DNA of 64,000 bases from Crithidia expoeki (taxonomy: Eukaryota > Euglenozoa > Kinetoplastea > Trypanosomatida > Trypanosomatidae). The notes under the pieces were generated by a model. It saw only the letters and a program-made list of their open reading frames with translations, ran no database searches and had not been told where the DNA came from. This document shows positions 28,485 to 37,567 of the stretch, piece after piece (positions within the stretch are counted from its first letter, which is position 1; every line of letters starts with the position of its first letter). Location of the stretch: positions 248,001-312,000 of the forward strand of contig OESE01000198.1 in assembly GCA_900240875.1 (NCBI GenBank). Reading direction: 5' to 3'. A program made the position numbers and the translations under genes.

Positions 28485-30173
28485 ATGAACTTCACGCAGC
28501 AGCTGTGGGCAGTGAAGGAATGGGGTCGTGTGATGGCGACGGGCAACGAGTACGTTTCAATTGTCCACGAGGCCACCAACGAGGAAAAGTGGGGCCCCAC
28601 CGGTGCGCAGATGGAGGCCGTCTGTAACGCGTACCCCCGCGGCGGACAGGAGATCTTAAACGAGCTGCGCAGCCGGCTGAACAACCGCGACAAGGCTTGG
28701 CGGCCGTGCTACAAGTCATTGCTCGTGCTGGACTACCTGGCCCGCAACGTGGCCGACCGCTACCTGCCGGAAATCTGCGCGCTCGTGCCGCTTTTGCGCA
28801 CTATCTCGACCAGCTTCTACTATACAAACCCTAAAGGGATTGACCACGGCGTTTCGGTTCGGGAGCGAGCCCGCAAGTTGGCGGAGCTCCTCAGCGACGG
28901 CCTACAGCTGCGCGAGGAGCGAGTAGTAGCGGCGCAGACGCGGGAGAAGTTGTCGCGCAACGCGAGCGAAGGCGGTGGCCCGCAGAACCACGGTGCCTAC
29001 GGTGGTGGCTACAGTACAGGCTACAACCTCTATGGTGGCGGCGAGCGGGAGCGGGAGCGCTACGACAGCTACCGGCCCACCTCGTCGAACACGTACGCCC
29101 AAGCGACAGCCTCGTCGCGGCCTCGCACGAAGGAGGAACAGGAGCGCTACGACATGGAGTTGGCCCTACGCATGCAGCGCGACGAGGAACGCCGCGCCGG
29201 CGTGTCAGCCGAGAAGCTGGAGGAGATGTACGCTAATAAAGTGCGCCAGCGCAAGAACGACGAGCAGCGTGAGAGGGCGGCGGCCGACGACGACGAGGCC
29301 CTCGCCCGCCGTCTGCAGGAGGAGGAGGAGGAACGCGCCCGCCGTGAGGGTCGCACCCTGCCCACGCTGCGGTCCGACAGCCATCCAGCGAAGCCGCCGA
29401 GCCCCGCGCCGGCGAAGGCTGCTAGCGCGGCCGCCCCGGCCGCCGAACCGCCGAAGCCGAAACAGCCTGAGACCAACGCGCTCGACGACCTCTTCGCACC
29501 TGCTCCTGCTCCCCCCGCACCGGCTGTGCCTCCCAAACCTGCCGACCCTTTTGAAGCCTTCCTCGATTCCCGGTCCTCTCAGCCCCCTCCACAGCAGTCG
29601 GTCAGCAACTGGGGTCAGCTGCAGCAGTCACAGTCCATGCCGCCTCTGCAGCAGGCGCCGTCGAACCCGTGGGGCCAGCCGCAGCAATCGCAGCCGATGC
29701 TTCAGCAGCCCTCCGGCAACAACTGGGGTCCGCCTCCGCCGCCGCCGCAAAACAATTGGGGCCAGCCGTCTCAGCAGCTGCAGCCGCAGCCGCAATCAAT
29801 CTCATGGGGGCAGCCGCAGCAGTCGGTCAGCAACTGGGGGCAGCCGCAACAGTCACAGTCCATGCCTCCTCCGCAGCAGTCGTCGAACCCGTGGGGCCAG
29901 TCGCAGCAACAACAGAACCAGTGGAACCAGCTGCAGCCGTACCAGCAGCAGCAGCCGTCTGCCAATTCGTGGGGACAGCCGCAGCAGAGTCCGTCATCAG
30001 GCGGATGGGGACAGACCTCGGCGCCATCGCAGCAGTTTCAGGCTTCCAGCAGCTGGAGTCAGCCTCCGGCGGCGACCACCACGACGGTGCGGCAGAACGC
30101 CCCTGGCAATAGTGGTGTTGACAACATGTGGGGAACGCTGGAGCAGTTCACCAATCAGCAGCAGCGCAAGTAA
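28485..30173 (+). CDS. EpsinR-type ENTH-domain clathrin adaptor, 562 aa
   Basis: Residues 1-145 form an ENTH domain: KEATNEEKWGPTG-type signature (here HEATNEEKWGPTG), LNELRSRL, the core helix WRPCYKSLLVLDYLARN, and a final helix VRERARKLAELLSD. ENTH proteins bind phosphoinositides and clathrin at the endocytic or trans-Golgi membranes; trypanosomatids rely on one epsinR-like protein. After a Gly/Tyr-rich linker, two stretches resemble ubiquitin-interacting helices: ERYDMELALRMQRDEER (about 220-236) and DDDEALARRLQEEEEER (about 264-280). An Ala/Pro-rich hinge follows with DDLFAP. Residues 370-530 are Gln/Pro-rich with repeated NWGQ, NPWGQ and SWGQ motifs that probably serve as partner-binding sites. 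The C terminus contains NMWGTLEQF. No classical LLDLD clathrin box is seen. Confidence 0.92.
   Translation: MNFTQQLWAVKEWGRVMATGNEYVSIVHEATNEEKWGPTGAQMEAVCNAYPRGGQEILNELRSRLNNRDKAWRPCYKSLLVLDYLARNVADRYLPEICALVPLLRTISTSFYYTNPKGIDHGVSVRERARKLAELLSDGLQLREERVVAAQTREKLSRNASEGGGPQNHGAYGGGYSTGYNLYGGGERERERYDSYRPTSSNTYAQATASSRPRTKEEQERYDMELALRMQRDEERRAGVSAEKLEEMYANKVRQRKNDEQRERAAADDDEALARRLQEEEEERARREGRTLPTLRSDSHPAKPPSPAPAKAASAAAPAAEPPKPKQPETNALDDLFAPAPAPPAPAVPPKPADPFEAFLDSRSSQPPPQQSVSNWGQLQQSQSMPPLQQAPSNPWGQPQQSQPMLQQPSGNNWGPPPPPPQNNWGQPSQQLQPQPQSISWGQPQQSVSNWGQPQQSQSMPPPQQSSNPWGQSQQQQNQWNQLQPYQQQQPSANSWGQPQQSPSSGGWGQTSAPSQQFQASSSWSQPPAATTTTVRQNAPGNSGVDNMWGTLEQFTNQQQRK
29592..29900 (+). repeat. Intragenic direct repeat in epsin tail (Trp-Gly-Gln module)
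   Basis: Two copies at 29592-29678 and 29817-29900 encode nearly the same peptide: a run starting QQSVSNWGQ, through QQSQSMPP, to SNPWGQ. They differ at a few codons and by one codon in length. Degenerate single WGQ units lie between and after them, up to about 30060. This suggests recent internal duplication. Confidence 0.8.
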
Positions 30174-30412
30174 AAGCTGTGCCTAAAGTTGATCTTTGTT
30201 GTCTTTTCGTTTTTCCCAGCGTCTCCCTTAATGAGGGTAAATGCGTGAGGATTACGAGCGGCTTTCTCTTTGTAGCACCTCCAGCCCCAACATTGGTGCT
30301 AAAATAGTGAAACAAGAGAAGCAAACGAAGGCTTCGATGTCATGAAAACCTAGTGCATCGCTTTTACGACTTTTCCTTTCAGGAACCCTTTTGTTCCCGT
30401 GGTAGTTTTCCG

Positions 30413-30444
30413 TATATACATATATATATGTGTGTGTGTGTGTG
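30413..30444. repeat. TA then GT microsatellite
   Basis: A block of alternating TA continues directly into about eight GT units. Confidence 0.85.
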
Positions 30445-31413
30445 CATGCTGACTCCCTTTTGTTTTTTTTTTTACATTTATGCTTCCTTCGCGTTGCTCG
30501 TTGCCTCACAGTCCCGCCTAGTGAAGCGAGAGGAAGAGTAGGTGAGTCGGGCATCGTGGAAACGGTAACCATCGCTGCCCGTCTTTTCTCCGTGACTCGT
30601 GAGGTTACATGAACAGGAAGGAGGAGAAGGTGCGAAAACGCTCAGCCAACTTTTTTTTTCCTTTAATTATTAGTGGCCATGCTGGGGCCTTGTTGCTCTT
30701 TTGCTCTTTTACCGTCGTTTTTCTGTTAGCGTTGCGTTGTTCTTGACTTTCAACAGTTTTGGTTCTTGTTTTCTGCCGTTTGGTCCATTTCATTGCTTTT
30801 TGCGGCGCAAGCCTTCCTTTTATCCCGTTTTGCTCATTTTCGTCTTGACGCGGGGGTTTCACCGTGTTTGACTCAGTGGCGCGTGGAGTTCGTGGATTCA
30901 TGTTGGGGTTATCGACGTTGAAATAGATGAAAACAAGCAAACAACGCTGATTATGGTGATCGGCTTCGAATAACAAACTACGTCACCAACGATTTTCACC
31001 AACAAACGGTAAACGACGGAAAATAAATCCGGGTAATTGTCTTCACCTTGCCCTGAAGTGCGTTGCACTACGTGTAGCTCCACTCATTTGCAGCAATGTG
31101 TGGAAATATGAGAACCTGGTGTAGAACAAGAATGAGCGTGTATGCAAATCAGCGCATTGAAGACGCAAGTTGGCCGCATGCTAAGTAATGCTTTGTCTGA
31201 TCAGCTCGCTTTAGGGTGGAGTGTTCGTACTTAGTAACCCTTTTGAGACCCTGTCGATATTTTTTTCGACTCGCTCTGTACCCGAGTTGACAAGGTATCT
31301 GCAACGGCGATTTCCATCTTTGTATTTTTTTTCCCCTCGCCTTTCATATTTGATCCTTCTCTTATTGCTTTGTTTGCTTGCCACGTTGCGTTATACCGGC
31401 GCTTTTGTCCGTG

Positions 31414-31446
<33 letters not shown>

Positions 31447-31452
31447 CACACA
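31414..31452. repeat. CA dinucleotide microsatellite
   Basis: About 16 CA units with one CAT interruption near the start, about 320 bases before the next gene. Confidence 0.85.
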
Positions 31453-31775
31453 GGCGCAGCTAATTATCAAGCGCACGTATCGCCCGCCCTCTGCATATAT
31501 ATATATAATTTTTTTTTTCTGTCGTTGTATTTAGTTCTAGTAATAGCTATTTGACTGGGGCTGCTCAGGTAGTTGTTTTCTTGGCCAATTACGCTCAGCT
31601 CACCCGCGACGTAAACAAGCTTCGTTTTGGTCGTCTTTCTGCTCGTTAGCGGCACCATTTCTTAGCACGTTGCTCTTCTGCGTAGTTGCGTAGTCGGCAG
31701 TACAGCAGGAGTTTCTACAAGACAATTATTCCACTTCACGCGTACCACACTCTTTTTCCTCGCTTCCTTTCCGCC

Positions 31776-32063
31776 ATGCTTCGCCGCACGCTGCTCACCC
31801 GTGGCCACGCCACGTCGAACCTATTCGCACCACCGTATTCAGGGCGTTGGTTTAACCCACCTCACCAGTGGACGATGAGTGATACCTTCGTACCGGTATT
31901 CTTCTTAGGATTTTCGCCCATGGCGATTTGCGTCTACCTCTACCACGCCGCCTACATGCCACAGTACTCCCATTTCCAGGAGAAGAACTACTACCCGGCG
32001 CAGGTGTATACGAAGGAGTTCATCCACAAGTACAAGCGTCTGGAGCGCTGGCGCTGGTATTAA
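31776..32063 (+). CDS. Small mitochondrial-looking single-span membrane protein, 95 aa
   Basis: The start is ATG 31776; the longer frame upstream begins at a non-ATG codon. The N terminus (MLRRTLLTRGHATSNLF) is basic and hydroxylated with no acidic residue, as in a mitochondrial presequence. One membrane helix lies at about residues 31-51 (PVFFLGFSPMAICVYLYHA). The C terminus is aromatic and basic (YYPAQVYTKEF, then YKRLERWRWY). Small proteins of this shape are typical of accessory subunits of respiratory complexes in trypanosomatids, but I cannot assign it to one. The codon bias matches its neighbours and the frame is intact. Confidence 0.75.
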   Translation: MLRRTLLTRGHATSNLFAPPYSGRWFNPPHQWTMSDTFVPVFFLGFSPMAICVYLYHAAYMPQYSHFQEKNYYPAQVYTKEFIHKYKRLERWRWY

Positions 32064-32544
32064 AGAGGAGAGAGGAGGGAACAAGGGCACACGAGTGTTG
32101 GTGCCAACGCGTGCCCTTCTGTTATTTAGGTCTTCCTGAAGCCCAAGCTCGTTATCATGTGCATCTTGCTGTTCACTTTTTTCATGCTACACATCTCTTT
32201 ACTTGAACACCCGAGCAGCAGCAAGATGGACGAAAAATACAAGAAACGTGACATGCTTTTCCCACTGCTGGATGTTAGCAGGACAGCTAAACAGCCTTGA
32301 TCTATTTTGGTGCAAAGACTCGAGTGTGTGACATGTGTCGACGGACTGCAGTGCAGCAGCCGTGTTTACGCCTTATCAAAATGCAACGTTGTGAGCAGCA
32401 GATGAAATGCCTCTGCACGAAAGCACACAAAAAAGAACGTAGTACTTCACACAGCTGCTTATCCCCCTTCGTTTATCATCAACCTCTCGCTTTCGTTTCT
32501 TTCTTCGTAGGAATCATCAAAAGACTTCGTCATAAGTGCGAAGT
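32064..32544. other. Spacer, no gene
   Basis: Mixed composition, ending in a clear splice-acceptor signal at 32479-32510. No gene is supported. Confidence 0.7.
32479..32510 (+). promoter_or_regulatory. Predicted trans-splice acceptor
   Basis: A pyrimidine-dominated tract ends in TAG, with AG at 32509-32510 and no other AG inside the tract. The ATG of the AN1 protein is 34 bases downstream. This is one of the clearest such signals in the window. Confidence 0.7.
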
Positions 32545-34437
32545 ATGAGTTTGGAGTGCGCGGGTGACGGAGCACCGTGTGTGGAGTGTGGGGAGTTTGA
32601 TTTTCTGCCTCATGCGTGCCCTTACTGCCATGGCGTGTTCTGCGCTGCCCATGCTTCATGTCATCACGTTCCTGGCACTCATGGGGACGAAACTCCGGCG
32701 CTCCTCTGTTCACCACCAGCAGTTCTGCCGGAACTAGGTACCTTTGAAAGCGAAGCAGACAATATTCGTAGTGGTGCTTACCCTACGCAGCTCCGCTGTG
32801 TCGTATGCCAGGGCTTTCCTTGCGCACTCACGCCTTGCCCGCAGTGCGGTGAGCCATTCTGTGCTGCCCACCGCTTCCACGGGCACGAGGATGCTGCGCT
32901 GCAGGCACGCTTGCGCAGCCGTGCAAACCAGGTACACGCTACGGTATCACCGGAGCTATCTGACACGTCCTCCGCACGCAGCATTAATTCCTGTTGTGCC
33001 CCCTTCACTTCTACCCACCCCCTGACCCTTGCTCCGGTGGGCTACCGCAGTCAACGGATGGATCTATTGGCTTTGGTGGTGCAGCTGAGTGCACCGCTTA
33101 ACGCATCAGTGACGCCCGCAGCGAGCAATGCCGAGGGTGCACTTGGTACTTGTGACACGTCTGCCTCTAAATCGTTGGAATCCTCCATTCTAGCAGTCCC
33201 ACTGGCAGCAGAGGATATTGGTGTGTGTAGCCTTGTCGTTGCTACTGAGATGTCTGTAGGGCAGTTGCGCGACCGTCTAGAGGCGGCACTTTGCACTCCA
33301 CAGGAAGGTGGAACACGTTTTTCAGAGGAGTTCTCCTTACCGGCCAACACTTCTTTCTTCACAATAGTACCAACTGTGGAAGTTGTCGGTGAAACTTCGG
33401 GTACACCACGTAGAAGTGAATTCGGTAACGTGCCACCATCATTGCATACGTTTACTGGACGCACCCCGACTCTTTCACTTATCTCCCTCCCCGTAAACGC
33501 AATTGTTCGCAAAGTCCCGATTGCAAACGCTGCGGTGGTGCTGGTTGTCATTCCGGCGAACATCTCTGTTGGTGAGTCGCCCCTTGCGAGCACTCTGTGT
33601 AATGCGCTGACCACCTACCTGTATGGCGCAGGTATTGCCACCCACCGTGATGATCGTGTGAGAGCCCTCGCCACACGCCTCTATCTTCAGCACCAGCAGT
33701 TGTGGAGACGAAAAACCGCCACGCCTACTGCTATGACTGCCGGCTCGGGGCCTGGCCTTCGAGTTGAAAGGACGGAGAGTCAGTCTAGTGGAACACCAAC
33801 CAATTCGACTAACGCTGCAGATAAACCCGGTGCTGGTTCGGTAGCAGAGCAGGAAAAATCTACTTCAGCTGCTCCGGCCTCTACAACTGTTACCACTGCT
33901 GTGTGGCCCTTCCGGCATGCCAGTCCATTAAACAGCTTTGCGTTTTTCAACTCAAAACTAAATCCGTGCGGGGCAAACTCCATACGCCCTCGAACGGCGC
34001 CGCGCGTTATCGTGGCCCTCTTCGTCGCAGACGTCACTCTGCCCTGCGCAGTCAAGCCGATGTGTATTGCACTCGGCAAAGACTGGCCGATGACGCGTAT
34101 CGTCGACCGCCTTCGAGAGGAGGTGATTGAACAGCAGCTGACAAGCGCACATCGAGCGACCGCTGGTCGTCTGCTGAAGACGTTTTCGCTGTACCGCCTT
34201 AGAGAGGTTGGTGGTGTTAATGGAGGAATGGTGGAGGCGTTGTGGAAGGATGCGGCGACTGCCGCCGCGCCGTCTGCGGCACCTTTGCAAAATGCCGATG
34301 TGCTGGTGTTGTGCCCACTCGAGTCGCCTGGTGTGTTGGCAGCCCTCCACGAAGAAGTGCTTCGGCTGCACAATTTGACAGGGAAGGAGAAGTGTGCGCT
34401 GAAGACGGATCGGATCAAGCTGTGCTCGGTTATGTGA
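32545..34437 (+). CDS. Double AN1 zinc-finger protein with ubiquitin-like tail (ZFAND1/Cuz1 type), 630 aa
   Basis: Two AN1-type zinc fingers sit at the N terminus. The first (about residues 13-47) has CVEC, CPYC, then CAAHASCHH. The second (about 85-115) has CVVC, CPQC, then CAAHRFHGH. The spacing of Cys and His fits AN1 fingers. A long middle part is Ser/Thr/Ala-rich with ordered islands (LLALVVQLSAPL; EMSVGQLRDRLEAAL). The C-terminal part (about 480-610) resembles a ubiquitin-like domain (RVIVALFVADVTL, WPMTRIVDRLREEV, FSLYRL). AN1-AN1-UBL is the order in ZFAND1/Cuz1, which links p97/Cdc48 and the proteasome in protein quality control; that role is inferred. It is about twice the length of those relatives because of the middle inserts. 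The start is ATG 32545, three codons after an in-frame GTG. Confidence 0.8.
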   Translation: MSLECAGDGAPCVECGEFDFLPHACPYCHGVFCAAHASCHHVPGTHGDETPALLCSPPAVLPELGTFESEADNIRSGAYPTQLRCVVCQGFPCALTPCPQCGEPFCAAHRFHGHEDAALQARLRSRANQVHATVSPELSDTSSARSINSCCAPFTSTHPLTLAPVGYRSQRMDLLALVVQLSAPLNASVTPAASNAEGALGTCDTSASKSLESSILAVPLAAEDIGVCSLVVATEMSVGQLRDRLEAALCTPQEGGTRFSEEFSLPANTSFFTIVPTVEVVGETSGTPRRSEFGNVPPSLHTFTGRTPTLSLISLPVNAIVRKVPIANAAVVLVVIPANISVGESPLASTLCNALTTYLYGAGIATHRDDRVRALATRLYLQHQQLWRRKTATPTAMTAGSGPGLRVERTESQSSGTPTNSTNAADKPGAGSVAEQEKSTSAAPASTTVTTAVWPFRHASPLNSFAFFNSKLNPCGANSIRPRTAPRVIVALFVADVTLPCAVKPMCIALGKDWPMTRIVDRLREEVIEQQLTSAHRATAGRLLKTFSLYRLREVGGVNGGMVEALWKDAATAAAPSAAPLQNADVLVLCPLESPGVLAALHEEVLRLHNLTGKEKCALKTDRIKLCSVM

Positions 34438-34854
34438 CAGGGAGTCGATTGGGACCACTGCGGTTAATAGGCTTCGCGTTATCCTGCAATGTCACTTTTT
34501 TTTTTTTAGCGCGTGTGGGGGAAGCGAACAAACCACGAAACACATTGTCCGAGAAAGAAGTTCTTCCTAGGGGTCACATGTGTATTGAAAGGGGAGTTTG
34601 GCATTTAGTCGAAATCTCACCGCTACCTTTTTCTTGTCGGTTGCACAGGAGGGGGAGTGGGGGGGCGTGTATTGCACACGTCTTCACGCGTTGATTAAAA
34701 CAAACGCTTATCTGTTTTCCTGTTATTGCCCCGTTTGCGCTCCGTTCATCTTCAGAATTCCTTTCCCGTTATCCCATCTCAGAGTTCTAGAAAGAAAAAA
34801 AAGTGCATTGTTAAGCGTATCTGTCGACGTGCACAGTCACTTTTTCCCCTAAGC
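34438..34854. other. Spacer, no gene
   Basis: T run at 34495-34507, then mixed DNA with pyrimidine-rich runs at about 34730-34780 that probably supply the splice-acceptor of the next gene. Confidence 0.65.
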
Positions 34855-35358
34855 ATGTCTGAAGCGGTGGCGCGGGCGGAGCGCGAGTTGTATGCGTACA
34901 TCACCGCCCTGCAAGACGTCCTGCGAATGACAACGGAAGACGCCATTCCGGAGAGTTTGTGGGAGGGCGACCCGGCAGCGGGTGTCGCGGCATATCACGG
35001 CAGCGAGGAGGACGAAAAAGAAGACGAGGTACATCTGTCAGAGCTGCCGGACACATTGCTGCAGCGCGTAGAGCGAGAGACTGCTCAAGAAAAGCACCGA
35101 ATCAACGAGTTGCTGCATCGACGTGTCACACCGCAGCAAAATGCACTCTGTGCTGCACTCGTGCAGCTTGGCGGTGGCCAGGACGCTGCAGGGAACGTGG
35201 TAGATGTCCCGGTGGACACGCTCGATCGCGAGATTGCGGCCGTCGCGGCGGAGAGCGCGGAACTGGGCCGGCGCATCGTGGAGCTGTACGACGAGGCGGC
35301 TGCGATGGCGTCTCAGATTGAGACAGAGATCATGCGTCCTTCCGTTCCTTCGTTGTAA
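34855..35358 (+). CDS. Small coiled-coil protein, 167 aa
   Basis: ATG 34855 is the first ATG with coding-like sequence after it. The protein is mostly helical: residues 1-30 (AVARAERELYAYITALQDVL), an acidic stretch at about 50-60 (SEEDEKEDE), a heptad-rich helix at about 65-90 (LPDTLLQRVERETAQEKHRINELL) and another at about 120-160 (DREIAAVAAESAELGRRIVELYDEA). The alternation of Leu/Ile/Val with charged residues suggests coiled-coil assembly within a larger complex, such as a cytoskeletal or kinetochore one. I cannot assign a family. Confidence 0.75.
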   Translation: MSEAVARAERELYAYITALQDVLRMTTEDAIPESLWEGDPAAGVAAYHGSEEDEKEDEVHLSELPDTLLQRVERETAQEKHRINELLHRRVTPQQNALCAALVQLGGGQDAAGNVVDVPVDTLDREIAAVAAESAELGRRIVELYDEAAAMASQIETEIMRPSVPSL

Positions 35359-35862
35359 TGGAAATGGTGGTTGTCATAAATCGAAGGCGGAGAGACTTGA
35401 CAAGTATTACGCGACCAGCGCCACTGAATCTTTGCTGCGCGTCGTAGACGATGTTGTTTGTTTTTGTACTACGAACTGCTAGCTCTGACGAGAGTTTCAT
35501 CAGCGACATCCGAAGAAGAATAATGAAAGGAAAAAGGAAAAAAACGTTGGGAAACGTCACAAGAGGTTAGAAAATGAAAGCAAACCTCACCATCGTTTTT
35601 TCGTAGTGCGTTTAGCGCCTTTTTGAACGGCCTACATTTCCCATTCCATCAAGTCTGTGTATCAACGTCATGCCTCTTTTTCGTTGTCTTGGTAACCTGA
35701 CTTCAATTGTTGCTTTGCCTCGCTTCGTTACATGTGTTGAATGATGGCCGTTCGAATGACGCTGTTGAAATGGACTGTACCAGGTGAAAAAGAAAGGTGA
35801 ATCGGTACCAACGAAAGGAAACACACTCACTGACAGTTTGAAAGAGTGTTTTAGATTAAGTC
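35359..35862. other. Spacer, no gene
   Basis: Mixed AT-rich DNA with no supported gene. A T-rich region around 35598-35640 and 35680-35720 may act as a splice tract. Confidence 0.6.
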
Positions 35863-36768
35863 ATGCGCACTTGTCGGCTGCAGCTGCGTGGTCGCATGGA
35901 CATCGAGCCGTGGATGGGGGTCAGCTGCTATCCCGTCGGCCCCAGCATGGTCGGCGGCGTGCCGTGCATCCGCCCGGGCTACGACCACTTTAAATTCATC
36001 CGTCCGCAACGACCCGTGCGTGCCATCGGCGTGGATAAGGCCCTTCCCCCTGTTCTCTTTAACCGCCTGGACCAAATCATCCTAATTGAGAACGCTTTGG
36101 CGCTGCAGCGCATTGAGAATCAAATCTCTGTCACGCTGTCGCAGCTGTCGCTCGGCATCCGCAACGCTGAAAACTTTTTAGAAAAACACCTTATGAACAA
36201 GGAGGTGCGACCCTCGCTGCACACGCTGTGGTTCCATGAGAACGGCCTGCGCGAGAACTCGCACGTGCTGTCGAACCTCGCTGCGCATCACTTGGTTCCG
36301 CTTTTTAGCCTTGTGAGCTACGACGTGGAGCGCGGGAAGATGACAATGTTCCAAGCTGAGGAGCTCTACGAGGAGCTCATGGACTGCTCTGCCGCGCAGC
36401 CGAAGGTTGTGCAGCGCGAGCTGGCAAATCAAATGGTTCGCGTCTATTGCCTAAACGATGAGTACGAGAAAGCAATTCAGGTGATAGACGAGATGCGTGG
36501 AAAGCGCATTCGCCGCACCTTCGTCACCTACGCCCCTCTGTTCCGCATGATCCGCATGAAGCAGGACGCGGAGCAACAGCTGAAGCTCTTGGAGTACATG
36601 TACAAGACGGAGGGAGGTCGGATGCCGAAGTTTCTCTACATTGATCTGCCCCGTATGCTCTACATGTTCGGCGTGTTTATTCGCTACAACTGGGTGGCCA
36701 TCAATGTCATCTTCACGATGCTGGTGACAGCGATCATTTTGAGGTACGTGAACTACGCCTCGTGGTAG
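35863..36768 (+). CDS. PPR-like protein with C-terminal membrane anchor, 301 aa
   Basis: The start is ATG 35863; ATG 35896 (MDIEPWMGV) is an alternative that would drop a basic 11-residue leader. Residues about 70-190 are helical. Residues about 195-229 fit a pentatricopeptide-type helix pair (YCLNDEYEKAIQVIDEM, then RRTFVTYAPLFRMI). A further helix pair follows (QQLKLLEYMYKTEGGRMP). A hydrophobic helix at about 275-296 (NWVAINVIFTMLVTAIILRY) lies five residues from the end, so the protein is probably tail-anchored, perhaps in a mitochondrial membrane. PPR proteins are abundant in kinetoplastid mitochondria, where they handle RNA, but usually they are soluble. With one or two motifs visible, the PPR call is moderate. 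Confidence 0.7.
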   Translation: MRTCRLQLRGRMDIEPWMGVSCYPVGPSMVGGVPCIRPGYDHFKFIRPQRPVRAIGVDKALPPVLFNRLDQIILIENALALQRIENQISVTLSQLSLGIRNAENFLEKHLMNKEVRPSLHTLWFHENGLRENSHVLSNLAAHHLVPLFSLVSYDVERGKMTMFQAEELYEELMDCSAAQPKVVQRELANQMVRVYCLNDEYEKAIQVIDEMRGKRIRRTFVTYAPLFRMIRMKQDAEQQLKLLEYMYKTEGGRMPKFLYIDLPRMLYMFGVFIRYNWVAINVIFTMLVTAIILRYVNYASW

Positions 36769-37567
36769 TCCACGAGATGAGAAGCGTTCTCTCTACATTG
36801 CAACTTCTCTTCATCTGAAGGCCTCGTATTTACTCCATCTGTGCATTGCTTTTTTTCTTTTTGGAAAAGAAAAAACAGTTTTCTTTTGTTGCTCGATGCT
36901 GGTCTGCTCACATATCGTATCACACACAATCAAACTTGGCGCATTAGGAATCGCTGAAAAGAGACAAACGATTGAAAAACAGCTTTGCTTTACTTGCTCT
37001 TGTGCCCTCCCTGCCCGCCTTAATAGCAGTGGTTCCGCAGGCCACACAGGCACCGAAGAACCAGGGAAAAAAGGAGGTAAGATGGGGTTCTCTTTTTTTT
37101 TTTAAAGTAGCTTCTGTTAATTTCCTGGAAGGCCTTTCTCAGCTGTTTGTCGTTGTAGTGCAAACGCTTCTGCAAGACTCGAAAAATCCTATGCTGACGA
37201 CTTCGGCGTTGTGGGGTAGCGTTGTAATTCTCCCCTTTTCTCTTCCTCTCTCTGTCTTCGTTCCGTTCAGTTTTCTCATCTGAACGTTATGCTGCTCACT
37301 CTGCTGTAAAACGTCGTTCATCACGTAGGTTCAACACAACGGTAGTCGCGTGTGTTTTTGTGAGTGTGGAACTCCTCTTTGCAGTTCGGAAGAGTCCGCC
37401 AAGTGATTCGTCGGCGAATACGGTAATTTCTCGCTTTTTCCCGCTTGGTAAGTTAACCGTTCAACAGTCTAATTGCTTCCCTCTCTTTCCAAGCCTCTTG
37501 CAGCCAGGGGAAACAACAAGGGAAGAACCCCATTTTTTCTCCTCAATTTCTCTTTCGTACCGAGGTC
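36769..37567. other. Spacer, no gene
   Basis: T/A-rich DNA with T runs near 36850 and 37092-37103. Two pyrimidine tracts, at about 37470-37500 (ending in a CAG at about 37503) and 37529-37560, precede the RPA2 ATG. The nearest AG, at 37563-37564, would leave only three bases before the ATG. Confidence 0.6.

Larger units (their letters stand above)
30174..31775. other. Long spacer (1.6 kb), no supported gene
   Basis: Holds a TA/GT repeat at 30413-30444, a CA repeat at 31414-31452 and a short TA run at 31494-31508, each beside a T run. Frames on either strand are short and mostly low-complexity. A pyrimidine run at about 31745-31773 directly precedes the next ATG. Confidence 0.6.

Noticed and set aside
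28975-30186. 403-residue + strand frame overlapping the epsin gene
   Set aside because: It is a second frame of the CAG-rich repeat tail, composed of Arg/Ser low-complexity sequence, with no domain.
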